Shown: positions 47,501-62,082 of the stretch, in pieces
Layout: each line of letters opens with the position of its first letter
How positions within the stretch are numbered: the stretch's first letter is position 1
Assembly: GCA_947568835.1 (NCBI GenBank)
Contig: OX387602.1
Span: 27,798,633-27,862,632, forward strand
Direction of reading: 5' to 3'
DNA length: 64,000 nucleotides
Source: Protonemura montana
Lineage: Eukaryota; Arthropoda; Insecta; Plecoptera; Nemouridae
Position numbers and translations under genes: made by a program
Notes under the pieces: model-generated
What the model was told of the DNA's origin: nothing
The model's database searches: none
The model's input: only the letters and a program-made list of their open reading frames with translations

Positions 47501-49480
47501 TGACCGTGCGAGCACCTCTCCCTGATCGTGGACACACCCTGAGATGCCCTGCAAAGTGGAGAAGAAACCAAAATAAATTGCCTACATATTAAATACATTA
47601 CTAATTAAGTTATATCCTTATGATATTAAGTATTACGGACACTGGTAGTAAATGAACATGGTACCAGTTTGAATTAATTAGTTAAAACAGATCACATGCC
47701 CAGCTTGTAATACCAATCTTTATATTGTCGTAGCACCCATGCAGCAGGATAGTACGCCGTCGGCGGCTGGACCAGGACTGCGGCAGAGTACAGTTCTTTG
47801 GCCAGAATCAAATAGCGAGAACATCATCCTGGCCGTGAAATAATAGTGCAACGCTAAGAAGAAACTAAAATGATTTGCCTACATATTAAATACATTACTA
47901 ATTAAGTAATATCCTTATGATATAAAGTATTACGGACACTGGTAGTAAATGAACATGGTACCAGTTTGAATTTATTAGTTAAATCAGATCACATGCCCAG
48001 CTTTTAATACCAATCTTTATATTGTCCTAGCACCCCTGCAGCAGGATAGTACGCCGTCGGCGGCCGGACCAGGACTGCGGCAGAGTACAGTTCTTTGGCC
48101 AGAATCAAATAGCGAGAACATCATCCTGGCCGTGAAATAATAGTGCAACGCTAAGAAGAAACTAAAATGATTTGCCTACATATTAAATACATTACTAATT
48201 AAGTAATATCCTTATGATATAAAGTATTACGGACACTGGTAGTAAATGAACATGGTACCAGTTTGAATTTATTAGTAAAATCAGATCACATGCCCAGCTT
48301 TTAATTACAATCTTTATATTGTCCTAGCACCCATGCAGCAGGATAGTACGCCGTCGGCGGCCGGACCAGGACTGCGGCAGAGTACAGTTCTTTGGCCAGA
48401 ATCAAATAGCGAGAACATCATCCTGGCCGTGAAATAACGGTGCAAGGCTAAGAAGAAACCAAAATGATTTGCCTACATATTAAATACATTACTAATTAAG
48501 TAATATCCTTATGATATAAGTTAGTACAGACACTGGTAATAAATGACAATGGAACCAGTTTGAATTTATTAGTCAAATTATATATTGGGTTATGCCTTAA
48601 AAAATCTTTCCTGTCATTACCCTAGCATCTATGCAGCCAGAGATGAACGCTGTTGACTGCATATCGTGGCCATCACAACATTGAAGGTGAGGGTCTTCCA
48701 AAGTCCCTCCTTTTCCTGCGGTGGTCGGCGGCTGTTCCAAGACTGCGGCAGAGTACGGTTCATCAGCCAGCATCGAATCCCAGGCTCTATGACAAGCAGG
48801 AACCACTAGCTTTCTGTGAAGAAACCCTGCAATACCAGAGTGATATCAAAACTCAATTACCTACACAATAAATATCTGAGTTATTTAGAAAAATCATTAC
48901 GATACTAGAAATAACACACATTATATTTAATTAGTAATTGATTTTAATTACTCAACAATGCACTGTTTATACAACAGATAGCACAATGAGTTAAAGTATC
49001 TTATGAAGATTTATCTTTTTCTTGACATGCTTTAAATATTATTCTGGACTATGTTCTAGCACTGGAGCGGTCAGATATTGATGCCGTCGACTACTAAAAA
49101 CGCCAAGTTCCGCGATCAAATTGTTCTCAGGGGTTTACCCAGACCACTTCAAGATCAGACTCGGGCTCATGTCTGCAAGGACTGAACCCAAAGTATCGCA
49201 ACATTTAGCCAGAGATCAGCCAGACAGAGGACCGACGTCTGTGATTATCTGAAGAAGCTTGCTGGTGTTAGTTTTATTCTGGCAGATTCACGTATTGTTC
49301 TACCCGTATTGATATATAACGTCAAGTAATCGCGAGTGAACGTATCAACCCACGCAGCCATTGGAGGTCTAGCGGCCGGGTTTTAAATTCGTGTGTCAGT
49401 ATAAAATATCGTGTGACAGTGAAAATATGCGTGTGACAATGGACTTTATGGAGGGCGTGCTGCTCTCCTCCCCTCACCTG
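44582..49480 (+). repeat. macrosatellite unit 3 (4,899 bp, class B)
   Basis: The left half is as in unit 2. From about 46,383 the sequence changes to class B: ttcttttggttcg, ggtggtctagaca, atccagggcg, gttctaagccc. Only three inner subrepeats are present (47,562-48,560), which makes the unit 615 bp shorter, about two subrepeats. Confidence 0.95.
46333..47592 (+). pseudogene. class B copy of the candidate gene in unit 3, nonsense codon in exon 4
   Basis: The exon layout is the same as in class A. In the second exon all five differences from class A change the amino acid (for example Trp to Arg, Ile to Lys). In the fourth exon TTA has become TAA at 47,185-47,187, and three more substitutions change residues while one is silent. 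The copy cannot make the class A protein past that point. Confidence 0.5.
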
Positions 49481-52400
49481 TTCGGAGTTCCAAGCTTCCA
49501 GACTGCGGGCGATAGCCTTGCATGGACTGCAGCTTGGAGGTTGCTGACGATTCTTCAAGCTTCACACACTTAAGGTTAAACATGAGTAATAAGGCAAGTA
49601 AAGGGCAGGTTGAGGAATTGCTGCTACAGGGGACACACTTTCTTTCAGCTGGTAATTTCATTTCATGCTTGTATTTTGTTTCTTGCATTTTGTCTTTGTG
49701 TCCCGTTACAGCAAGCGTGAAGAGGGCAGGCAGGATCCCATTTTTAGCTGACGACATTAAGAGCCCGAATGCTCTACTGTCCGTCATTCAAAGATGCCCG
49801 CTGGCTGGCTCTTAGGATGTATTTTAGCTCAACTACAGAGTGTCGAACTCTTGCAAATGTTCACCGAACTGATGGCTGAACGTAGGATGTGATAATAACT
49901 GACAAATTCATCCAGTGGGCGCATTGGCCCTTGGGGTTGCAATGCGTCCCTGCACACTTGGGTGTCTATTGCCTTTCCAGTTTACCTAGCATCAGTTCCG
50001 TGGTCCTGAAGAGACGTCCACGATCGCCCAATCCCCGTAGTACAGTCCCATTTTAGCTAGAAACAAGCTCGATCACTCAAATCGACCCCCGCTAGTCGCC
50101 ACCCTACCCTCACATTACCTGGAACTCTCTTAACGGTATTATCGTACCTTTCAATGTCCCCAGACCTGAACGAGCTATTGATGCAAGGTAGCATCGGGTA
50201 GGTATCCACAAGGAAGTGGGTCGGTGAATCAGATGCTCGGTCCGTCCACCGACTTCATGGCACGGTTCTGTAACGGAGAGAGTGATCGAAGGTAGAATAG
50301 GTTTGTCAGGTTCAAGCAGGGACATACAGCAATAGCCCAGTTATATACACTTCAATTCAAAACAGTAGATAAAGGAAATAGCAAATAACAGAAGTGAATA
50401 GTAATTGATGTAAAACGTGGTTTTCTTTACCACTGATGTAATTTTCCCAATTTAATAAGATTAACTCCTTCTGTTGGGTTTTTCACATTTTAGCATTTAG
50501 TATGAAATTTATGCTTCTTTTAAAAATAGATGAACTTATAGTGACCAAGACTTTTTACTTATGAAATCATCATTGTCAGTTACTAGAAATGAAATAGGAC
50601 AACTTGTCTCCCACCATTAGCCTTTGAAATAGTGCGCACCAATTTTCCGGTTCAGTCTAGGCTCCTTAGTGTAGTAAGTTCCAGCGCGCCTAATCAAGCG
50701 ACAACGCAGAACTTCGAGATCTTCCAGCATCGTTGTATGGGGGCGTTCTGCACAGCTCGCGTTAAGCGAGCTCGGCCGTTTTGGGGGGAATACACACATA
50801 TGTAGCGCTAATTCCTTGACCGTCCTAGAAGTATGTCATGCAAGAGTAAACTCATCGCTTCACGTGGGTGGACCTTGCCTTTTACGGGGTGCACCGCCCC
50901 AGGGACAGTTTGAGCAAAAGCTCCTGTCGTACAAAGAGCACGTGCTCGACGGTATCGCGATTACGGGAAGTTATTTCCCAACTCGTGTGCCAAGTGAGTG
51001 CATCAAGATAGTGAAATGATGAAAACAGAAGCACATGCAAGAAAACTCTGAATATTAGAAGTCTTTTGGAAATCATGTAGGTAAATTCGTTAATTACATA
51101 ATTATTCTGCAGCATGATAATTACTTATCTCAAATTGTCTATGACTCTCCTACACTTGCCTCACTAATGCAATACTTTTCGTTTTGTTTTGGAATGTTAC
51201 ATGTGCGCATCTTGGAGCTCTGACCTGTCAGCTTTGAGCTGCGAGAACTACTCTGCATGCCGCTGATAATTAATTTGGATTTCTTTTGGTTCGATGTCAA
51301 CCCATCAAAAAGCAAAGGTATATCTTCATACTCGATTACACAAATCCAAAATAAAAAAACCAAAAAATTATAACAAACCTTAATTTTCTTTGCAGTTTTT
51401 TGCTATTAGGTGGTCTAGACACGACATGGTCTGCATTGCAAAAAGTCAGCCACACAATCACAAACAGAGCTCTATCCAGGGCGGTTTCTGAAAAACTGTT
51501 GCGAAACTACTTCAGCAAGGTTAGGATTCACCTTATATTATTATTGTTTGCCTGATAACAGACGATACCACCTTGACCGAAACTTAATCAAGACCCTTTT
51601 TATTTTGTATTTCATGATATCATCACCCTAAGCAGTATTCCTCCGCTTGCTGTTAATAAACTAATAATTCATACGTCATCAAACCATCTCAAGGAATAAT
51701 TGTGCGCTTGAAGTACTTAAATAGCTGCACCAATCCATGGGACTGACTCAGCTCAAGTTGATCTAATTATGATTCCTCTTCTAGCTACAGAATGAAGCCA
51801 ACTTAAGACAACTCTGCCTGCAACCCAACGCATCAAGATGGTAGAAGATTTTGAAGACTACCCCCGAGTCGCTGACTGCCTTGTACGTCTGCACTGCTAA
51901 TTCAACTGGCTTGATAAGTCAGTCGTAGATGTCTCTCGGCTTATATTGTTGGAGAGGTAGACAGCAAGTAAGTCAATAAATGCAGTAAGCTGACTGCTCT
52001 TTACTTGCCAAGGAATTGTCACCTGACTTTTATCAATCTTTTGCAGTTTTGTAAACATCTCTTATCCGGGGAATGATAGGTTCTAAGCCCAGTTCATAGA
52101 ACTTTGCGATCCTTTCTCCAAAGTGGCAGAAGCGAAACGAATTTTAATCGAAGCAGACACGAACGGTAATTATAATCGAATCTAAAAATAACAGAAGCTT
52201 GTCATTTGTAAGTCCTCATTTTTATTTGATTTTCCTCTGTATTCAATATAAACTATTTCATACCCAGCCGTCAGCGAGAGAGCGTTCCATCACGAGACAG
52301 TTCCGGGGCCCTCGAGTCGTACATCCTCAGTCTGCAGCTGTTCCTTGACAGCGAATGAATGTGACTTGTCGTCAAAGTTCCATCCAGAGTTTCAAGACTT

Positions 52401-54379
52401 GACCGTGCGAGCACCTCTCCCTGATCGTGGACACACCCTGAGATGCCCTGCAAAGTGGAGAAGAAACCAAAATAAATTGCCTACATATTAAATACATTAC
52501 TAATTAAGTTATATCCTTATGATATTAAGTATTACGGACACTGGTAGTAAATGAACATGGTACCAGTTTGAATTAATTAGTTAAAACAGATCACATGCCC
52601 AGCTTGTAATACCAATCTTTATATTGTCGTAGCACCCATGCAGCAGGATAGTACGCCGTCGGCGGCTGGACCAGGACTGCGGCAGAGTACAGTTCTTTGG
52701 CCAGAATCAAATAGCGAGAACATCATCCTGGCCGTGAAATAATAGTGCAACGCTAAGAAGAAACTAAAATGATTTGCCTACATATTAAATACATTACTAA
52801 TTAAGTAATATCCTTATGATATAAAGTATTACGGACACTGGTAGTAAATGAACATGGTACCAGTTTGAATTTATTAGTTAAATCAGATCACATGCCCAGC
52901 TTTTAATACCAATCTTTATATTGTCCTAGCACCCCTGCAGCAGGATAGTACGCCGTCGGCGGCCGGACCAGGACTGCGGCAGAGTACAGTTCTTTGGCCA
53001 GAATCAAATAGCGAGAACATCATCCTGGCCGTGAAATAATAGTGCAACGCTAAGAAGAAACTAAAATGATTTGCCTACATATTAAATACATTACTAATTA
53101 AGTAATATCCTTATGATATAAAGTATTACGGACACTGGTAGTAAATGAACATGGTACCAGTTTGAATTTATTAGTAAAATCAGATCACATGCCCAGCTTT
53201 TAATTACAATCTTTATATTGTCCTAGCACCCATGCAGCAGGATAGTACGCCGTCGGCGGCCGGACCAGGACTGCGGCAGAGTACAGTTCTTTGGCCAGAA
53301 TCAAATAGCGAGAACATCATCCTGGCCGTGAAATAACGGTGCAAGGCTAAGAAGAAACCAAAATGATTTGCCTACATATTAAATACATTACTAATTAAGT
53401 AATATCCTTATGATATAAGTTAGTACAGACACTGGTAATAAATGACAATGGAACCAGTTTGAATTTATTAGTCAAATTATATATTGGGTTATGCCTTAAA
53501 AAATCTTTCCTGTCATTACCCTAGCATCTATGCAGCCAGAGATGAACGCTGTTGACTGCATATCGTGGCCATCACAACATTGAAGGTGAGGGTCTTCCAA
53601 AGTCCCTCCTTTTCCTGCGGTGGTCGGCGGCTGTTCCAAGACTGCGGCAGAGTACGGTTCATCAGCCAGCATCGAATCCCAGGCTCTATGACAAGCAGGA
53701 ACCACTAGCTTTCTGTGAAGAAACCCTGCAATACCAGAGTGATATCAAAACTCAATTACCTACACAATAAATATCTGAGTTATTTAGAAAAATCATTACG
53801 ATACTAGAAATAACACACATTATATTTAATTAGTAATTGATTTTAATTACTCAACAATGCACTGTTTATACAACAGATAGCACAATGAGTTAAAGTATCT
53901 TATGAAGATTTATCTTTTTCTTGACATGCTTTAAATATTATTCTGGACTATGTTCTAGCACTGGAGCGGTCAGATATTGATGCCGTCGACTACTAAAAAC
54001 GCCAAGTTCCGCGATCAAATTGTTCTCAGGGGTTTACCCAGACCACTTCAAGATCAGACTCGGGCTCATGTCTGCAAGGACTGAACCCAAAGTATCGCAA
54101 CATTTAGCCAGAGATCAGCCAGACAGAGGACCGACGTCTGTGATTATCTGAAGAAGCTTGCTGGTGTTAGTTTTATTCTGGCAGATTCACGTATTGTTCT
54201 ACCCGTATTGATATATAACGTCAAGTAATCGCGAGTGAACGTATCAACCCACGCAGCCATTGGAGGTCTAGCGGCCGGGTTTTAAATTCGTGTGTCAGTA
54301 TAAAATATCGTGTGACAGTGAAAATATGCGTGTGACAATGGACTTTATGGAGGGCGTGCTGCTCTCCTCCCCTCACCTG
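49481..54379 (+). repeat. macrosatellite unit 4 (4,899 bp, class B)
   Basis: By eye almost identical to unit 3 over its full length. At 49,566-49,572 'cacactaagg' has become 'cacacttaagg'. The extra T puts a stop into the left exon-like frame before its donor. The copy of the candidate gene lies at 51,232-52,491, with TAA at 52,084-52,086. Three inner subrepeats (52,461-53,459). Confidence 0.95.
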
Positions 54380-57300
54380 TTCGGAGTTCCAAGCTTCCAG
54401 ACTGCGGGCGATAGCCTTGCATGGACTGCAGCTTGGAGGTTGCTGACGATTCTTCAAGCTTCACACACTTAAGGTTAAACATGAGTAATAAGGCAAGTAA
54501 AGGGCAGGTTGAGGAATTGCTGCTACAGGGGACACACTTTCTTTCAGCTGGTAATTTCATTTCATGCTTGTATTTTGTTTCTTGCATTTTGTCTTTGTGT
54601 CCCGTTACAGCAAGCGTGAAGAGGGCAGGCAGGATCCCATTTTTAGCTGACGACATTAAGAGCCCGAATGCTCTACTGTCCGTCATTCAAAGATGCCCGC
54701 TGGCTGGCTCTTAGGATGTATTTTAGCTCAACTACAGAGTGTCGAACTCTTGCAAATGTTCACCGAACTGATGGCTGAACGTAGGATGTGATAATAACTG
54801 ACAAATTCATCCAGTGGGCGCATTGGCCCTTGGGGTTGCAATGCGTCCCTGCACACTTGGGTGTCTATTGCCTTTCCAGTTTACCTAGCATCAGTTCCGT
54901 GGTCCTGAAGAGACGTCCACGATCGCCCAATCCCCGTAGTACAGTCCCATTTTAGCTAGAAACAAGCTCGATCACTCAAATCGACCCCCGCTAGTCGCCA
55001 CCCTACCCTCACATTACCTGGAACTCTCTTAACGGTATTATCGTACCTTTCAATGTCCCCAGACCTGAACGAGCTATTGATGCAAGGTAGCATCGGGTAG
55101 GTATCCACAAGGAAGTGGGTCGGTGAATCAGATGCTCGGTCCGTCCACCGACTTCATGGCACGGTTCTGTAACGGAGAGAGTGATCGAAGGTAGAATAGG
55201 TTTGTCAGGTTCAAGCAGGGACATACAGCAATAGCCCAGTTATATACACTTCAATTCAAAACAGTAGATAAAGGAAATAGCAAATAACAGAAGTGAATAG
55301 TAATTGATGTAAAACGTGGTTTTCTTTACCACTGATGTAATTTTCCCAATTTAATAAGATTAACTCCTTCTGTTGGGTTTTTCACATTTTAGCATTTAGT
55401 ATGAAATTTATGCTTCTTTTAAAAATAGATGAACTTATAGTGACCAAGACTTTTTACTTATGAAATCATCATTGTCAGTTACTAGAAATGAAATAGGACA
55501 ACTTGTCTCCCACCATTAGCCTTTGAAATAGTGCGCACCAATTTTCCGGTTCAGTCTAGGCTCCTTAGTGTAGTAAGTTCCAGCGCGCCTAATCAAGCGA
55601 CAACGCAGAACTTCGAGATCTTCCAGCATCGTTGTATGGGGGCGTTCTGCACAGCTCGCGTTAAGCGAGCTCGGCCGTTTTGGGGGGAATACACACATAT
55701 GTAGCGCTAATTCCTTGACCGTCCTAGAAGTATGTCATGCAAGAGTAAACTCATCGCTTCACGTGGGTGGACCTTGCCTTTTACGGGGTGCACCGCCCCA
55801 GGGACAGTTTGAGCAAAAGCTCCTGTCGTACAAAGAGCACGTGCTCGACGGTATCGCGATTACGGGAAGTTATTTCCCAACTCGTGTGCCAAGTGAGTGC
55901 ATCAAGATAGTGAAATGATGAAAACAGAAGCACATGCAAGAAAACTCTGAATATTAGAAGTCTTTTGGAAATCATGTAGGTAAATTCGTTAATTACATAA
56001 TTATTCTGCAGCATGATAATTACTTATCTCAAATTGTCTATGACTCTCCTACACTTGCCTCACTAATGCAATACTTTTCGTTTTGTTTTGGAATGTTACA
56101 TGTGCGCATCTTGGAGCTCTGACCTGTCAGCTTTGAGCTGCGAGAACTACTCTGCATGCCGCTGATAATTAATTTGGATTTCTTTTGGTTCGATGTCAAC
56201 CCATCAAAAAGCAAAGGTATATCTTCATACTCGATTACACAAATCCAAAATAAAAAAACCAAAAAATTATAACAAACCTTAATTTTCTTTGCAGTTTTTT
56301 GCTATTAGGTGGTCTAGACACGACATGGTCTGCATTGCAAAAAGTCAGCCACACAATCACAAACAGAGCTCTATCCAGGGCGGTTTCTGAAAAACTGTTG
56401 CGAAACTACTTCAGCAAGGTTAGGATTCACCTTATATTATTATTGTTTGCCTGATAACAGACGATACCACCTTGACCGAAACTTAATCAAGACCCTTTTT
56501 ATTTTGTATTTCATGATATCATCACCCTAAGCAGTATTCCTCCGCTTGCTGTTAATAAACTAATAATTCATACGTCATCAAACCATCTCAAGGAATAATT
56601 GTGCGCTTGAAGTACTTAAATAGCTGCACCAATCCATGGGACTGACTCAGCTCAAGTTGATCTAATTATGATTCCTCTTCTAGCTACAGAATGAAGCCAA
56701 CTTAAGACAACTCTGCCTGCAACCCAACGCATCAAGATGGTAGAAGATTTTGAAGACTACCCCCGAGTCGCTGACTGCCTTGTACGTCTGCACTGCTAAT
56801 TCAACTGGCTTGATAAGTCAGTCGTAGATGTCTCTCGGCTTATATTGTTGGAGAGGTAGACAGCAAGTAAGTCAATAAATGCAGTAAGCTGACTGCTCTT
56901 TACTTGCCAAGGAATTGTCACCTGACTTTTATCAATCTTTTGCAGTTTTGTAAACATCTCTTATCCGGGGAATGATAGGTTCTAAGCCCAGTTCATAGAA
57001 CTTTGCGATCCTTTCTCCAAAGTGGCAGAAGCGAAACGAATTTTAATCGAAGCAGACACGAACGGTAATTATAATCGAATCTAAAAATAACAGAAGCTTG
57101 TCATTTGTAAGTCCTCATTTTTATTTGATTTTCCTCTGTATTCAATATAAACTATTTCATACCCAGCCGTCAGCGAGAGAGCGTTCCATCACGAGACAGT
57201 TCCGGGGCCCTCGAGTCGTACATCCTCAGTCTGCAGCTGTTCCTTGACAGCGAATGAATGTGACTTGTCGTCAAAGTTCCATCCAGAGTTTCAAGACTTG

Positions 57301-59893
57301 ACCGTGCGAGCACCTCTCCCTGATCGTGGACACACCCTGAGATGCCCTGCAAAGTGGAGAAGAAACCAAAATAAATTGCCTACATATTAAATACATTACT
57401 AATTAAGTTATATCCTTATGATATTAAGTATTACGGACACTGGTAGTAAATGAACATGGTACCAGTTTGAATTAATTAGTTAAAACAGATCACATGCCCA
57501 GCTTGTAATACCAATCTTTATATTGTCGTAGCACCCATGCAGCAGGATAGTACGCCGTCGGCGGCTGGACCAGGACTGCGGCAGAGTACAGTTCTTTGGC
57601 CAGAATCAAATAGCGAGAACATCATCCTGGCCGTGAAATAATAGTGCAACGCTAAGAAGAAACTAAAATGATTTGCCTACATATTAAATACATTACTAAT
57701 TAAGTAATATCCTTATGATATAAAGTATTACGGACACTGGTAGTAAATGAACATGGTACCAGTTTGAATTTATTAGTTAAATCAGATCACATGCCCAGCT
57801 TTTAATACCAATCTTTATATTGTCCTAGCACCCCTGCAGCAGGATAGTACGCCGTCGGCGGCCGGACCAGGACTGCGGCAGAGTACAGTTCTTTGGCCAG
57901 AATCAAATAGCGAGAACATCATCCTGGCCGTGAAATAATAGTGCAACGCTAAGAAGAAACTAAAATGATTTGCCTACATATTAAATACATTACTAATTAA
58001 GTAATATCCTTATGATATAAAGTATTACGGACACTGGTAGTAAATGAACATGGTACCAGTTTGAATTTATTAGTAAAATCAGATCACATGCCCAGCTTTT
58101 AATTACAATCTTTATATTGTCCTAGCACCCATGCAGCAGGATAGTACGCCGTCGGCGGCCGGACCAGGACTGCGGCAGAGTACAGTTCTTTGGCCAAAGA
58201 ACCAAAGCCAAATCAGAGCCAAATCAAATAGCGAGAACATCATCCTGGCCGTGAAATAACGGTGCAACGCTAAGAAGAAACCAAAAGATTTGCCTACATA
58301 TTAAATACATTACTAATTAAGTAAAATCCTTATGATATTAAGTATTACGGACACTGGTAGTAAATGAACATGGTACCAGTTTGAATTTATTAGTTCAATT
58401 AGATCACATGGCCAGCTTTTAATACCAATCTTTATATTGTCGTAGCACCCATGCAGCAGGATAGTACGCCGTCGGCGGCCAGACCAGGACTGCGGCAGAG
58501 TACAGTTCTTTGGCCAGAATCAAATAGCGAGAACATCATCCTGGCCGTGAATAACAGAGCAACCCTAAGAAGAAACCAAAATGACTTGCCTACATATTAA
58601 ATACATTACTAATTAAGTAATATCCTTACGATATTAAGTATTACGGACACTGGTAGTTAATGAACATGGTACCAGTTTGAATTTTTTAGTAAAAATAGCT
58701 TACATGCCCATTTTTTAATTACAATCTTCATATTGTCCTAGCACTTATGCAGCAGGAGATTACGCCGTCGGCGGCCGGACCAGAACTGCGGCAGTGTACA
58801 GTTCTTTGGCCAGAATCAAATAGCGAGAACATCATCCTGGCCGTGAAATAACGGTGCAAGGCTAAGAAGAAACCAAAATGATTTGCCTACATATTATATA
58901 CATTACTAATTAAGTAATATCCTTATGATATAAGTTAGTACAGACACTGGTAATAAATGACAATGGAACCAGTTTGAATTTATAAGTCAAATTATATATT
59001 GGGTTATGCCTTAAAAAATCTTTCCTGTCATTACCCTAGCATCTATGCAGCCAGAGATTAACGCTGTTGACTGCATATCGTGGCCATCACAACATTGAAG
59101 GTGAGGGTCTTCCAAAGTCCCTCGTTTTCCTGCGGTGGTCGGCGGCTGTTCCAAGACTGCGGCAGAGTACGGTTCATCAGCCAGCATCGAATCCCAGGCT
59201 CTATGACAAGCAGGAACCACTAGCTTTCTGTGAAGAAACCCTGCAATACCAGAGTGATATCAAAACTCAATTACCTACACAATAAATATCTGAGTTATTT
59301 AGAAAAATCATTACGATACTAGAAATAACACACATTATATTTAATTAGTAATTGATTTTAATTACTCAACAATGCACTGTTTATACAACAGATAGCACAA
59401 TGAGTTAAAGTATCTTATGAAGATTTATCTTTTTCTTGACATGCTTTAAATATTATTCTGGACTATGTTCTAGCACTGGAGCGGTCAGATATTGATGCCG
59501 TCGACTACTAAAAACGCCAAGTTCCGCGATCAAATTGTTCTCAGGGGTTTACCCAGACCACTTCAAGATCAGACTCGGGCTCATGTCTGCAAGGACTGAA
59601 CCCAAAGTATCGCAACATTTAGCCAGAGATCAGCCAGACAGAGGACCGACGTCTGTGATTATCTGAAGAAGCTTGCTGGTGTTAGTTTTATTCTGGCAGA
59701 TTCACGTATTGTTCTACCCGTATTGATATATAACGTCAAGTAATCGCGAGTGAACGTATCAACCCACGCAGCCATTGGAGGTCTAGCGGCCGGGTTTTAA
59801 ATTCGTGTGTCAGTATAAAATATCGTGTGACAGTGAAAATATGCGTGTGACAATGGACTTTATGGAGGGCGTGCTGCTCTCCTCCCCTCACCT
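54380..59893 (+). repeat. macrosatellite unit 5 (5,514 bp, B-to-A mosaic)
   Basis: It starts with the extra-T left frame seen in unit 4 and has class B sequence through the candidate gene (56,131-57,390, TAA at 56,983-56,985). The first two or so subrepeats are also class B. At about 58,190 it switches to class A: the 24-bp insertion (aaagaaccaaagccaaatca) and the next two class A subrepeats follow, giving five subrepeats in all (57,360-58,980). The switch lies inside the third subrepeat, as expected from unequal exchange between misaligned subrepeats. Confidence 0.95.
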
Positions 59894-62082
59894 GTTCGGA
59901 GTTCCAAGCTTCCAGACTGCGGGCGATAGCCTTGCATGGACTGCAGCTTGGAGGTTGCTGACGATTCTTCAAGCTTCACACACTAAGGTTAAACATGAGT
60001 AATAAGGCAAGTAAAGGGCAGGTTGAGGAATTGCTGCTACAGGGGACACACTTTCTTTCAGCTGGTAATTTCATTTCATGCTTGTATTTTGTTTCTTGCA
60101 TTTTGTCTTTGTGTCCCGTTACAGCAAGCGTGAAGAGGGCAGGCAGGATCCCATTTTTAGCTGACGACATTAAGAGCCCGAATGCTCTACTGTCCGTCAT
60201 TCAAAGATGCCCGCTGGCTGGCTCTTAGGATGTATTTTAGCTCAACTACAGAGTGTCGAACTCTTGCAAATGTTCACCGAACTGATGGCTGAACGTAGGA
60301 TGTGATAATAACTGACAAATTCATCCAGTGGGCGCATTGGCCCTTGGGGTTGCAATGCGTCCCTGCACACTTGGGTGTCTATTGCCTTTCCAGTTTACCT
60401 AGCATCAGTTCCGTGGTCCTGAAGAGACGTCCACGATCGCCCAATCCCCGTAGTACAGTCCCATTTTAGCTAGAAACAAGCTCGATCACTCAAATCGACC
60501 CCCGCTAGTCGCCACCCTACCCTCACATTACCTGGAACTCTCTTAACGGTATTATCGTACCTTTCAATGTCCCCAGACCTGAACGAGCTATTGATGCAAG
60601 GTAGCATCGGGTAGGTATCCACAAGGAAGTGGGTCGGTGAATCAGATGCTCGGTCCGTCCACCGACTTCATGGCACGGTTCTGTAACGGAGAGAGTGATC
60701 GAAGGTAGAATAGGTTTGTCAGGTTCAAGCAGGGACATACAGCAATAGCCCAGTTATATACACTTCAATTCAAAACAGTAGATAAAGGAAATAGCAAATA
60801 ACAGAAGTGAATAGTAATTGATGTAAAACGTGGTTTTCTTTACCACTGATGTAATTTTCCCAATTTAATAAGATTAACTCCTTCTGTTGGGTTTTTCACA
60901 TTTTAGCATTTAGTATGAAATTTATGCTTCTTTTAAAAATAGATGAACTTATAGTGACCAAGACTTTTTACTTATGAAATCATCATTGTCAGTTACTAGA
61001 AATGAAATAGGACAACTTGTCTCCCACCATTAGCCTTTGAAATAGTGCGCACCAATTTTCCGGTTCAGTCTAGGCTCCTTAGTGTAGTAAGTTCCAGCGC
61101 GCCTAATCAAGCGACAACGCAGAACTTCGAGATCTTCCAGCATCGTTGTATGGGGGCGTTCTGCACAGCTCGCGTTAAGCGAGCTCGGCCGTTTTGGGGG
61201 GAATACACACATATGTAGCGCTAATTCCTTGACCGTCCTAGAAGTATGTCATGCAAGAGTAAACTCATCGCTTCACGTGGGTGGACCTTGCCTTTTACGG
61301 GGTGCACCGCCCCAGGGACAGTTTGAGCAAAAGCTCCTGTCGTACAAAGAGCACGTGCTCGACGGTATCGCGATTACGGGAAGTTATTTCCCAACTCGTG
61401 TGCCAAGTGAGTGCATCAAGATAGTGAAATGATGAAAACAGAAGCACATGCAAGAAAACTCTGAATATTAGAAGTCTTTTGGAAATCATGTAGGTAAATT
61501 CGTTAATTACATAATTATTCTGCAGCATGATAATTACTTATCTCAAATTGTCTATGACTCTCCTACACTTGCCTCACTAATGCAATACTTTTCGTTTTGT
61601 TTTGGAATGTTACATGTGCGCATCTTGGAGCTCTGACCTGTCAGCTTTGAGCTGCGAGAACTACTCTGCATGCCGCTGATAATTAATTTGGATTTCTTTT
61701 GGTTCGATGTCAACCCATCAAAAAGCAAAGGTATATCTTCATACTCGATTACACAAATCCAAAATAAAAAAACCAAAAAATTATAACAAACCTTAATTTT
61801 CTTTGCAGTTTTTTGCTATTAGGTGGTCTAGACACGACATGGTCTGCATTGCAAAAAGTCAGCCACACAATCACAAACAGAGCTCTATCCAGGGCGGTTT
61901 CTGAAAAACTGTTGCGAAACTACTTCAGCAAGGTTAGGATTCACCTTATATTATTATTGTTTGCCTGATAACAGACGATACCACCTTGACCGAAACTTAA
62001 TCAAGACCCTTTTTATTTTGTATTTCATGATATCATCACCCTAAGCAGTATTCCTCCGCTTGCTGTTAATAAACTAATAATT
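59894..62082 (+). repeat. macrosatellite unit 6, truncated
   Basis: Class B sequence stops at about 62,082 (aactaataatt|tatgc against aactaataattcatacg in full units). The break falls in the intron after the second exon of the candidate gene. The unit therefore keeps exons 1-2 and no subrepeats. Confidence 0.93.
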
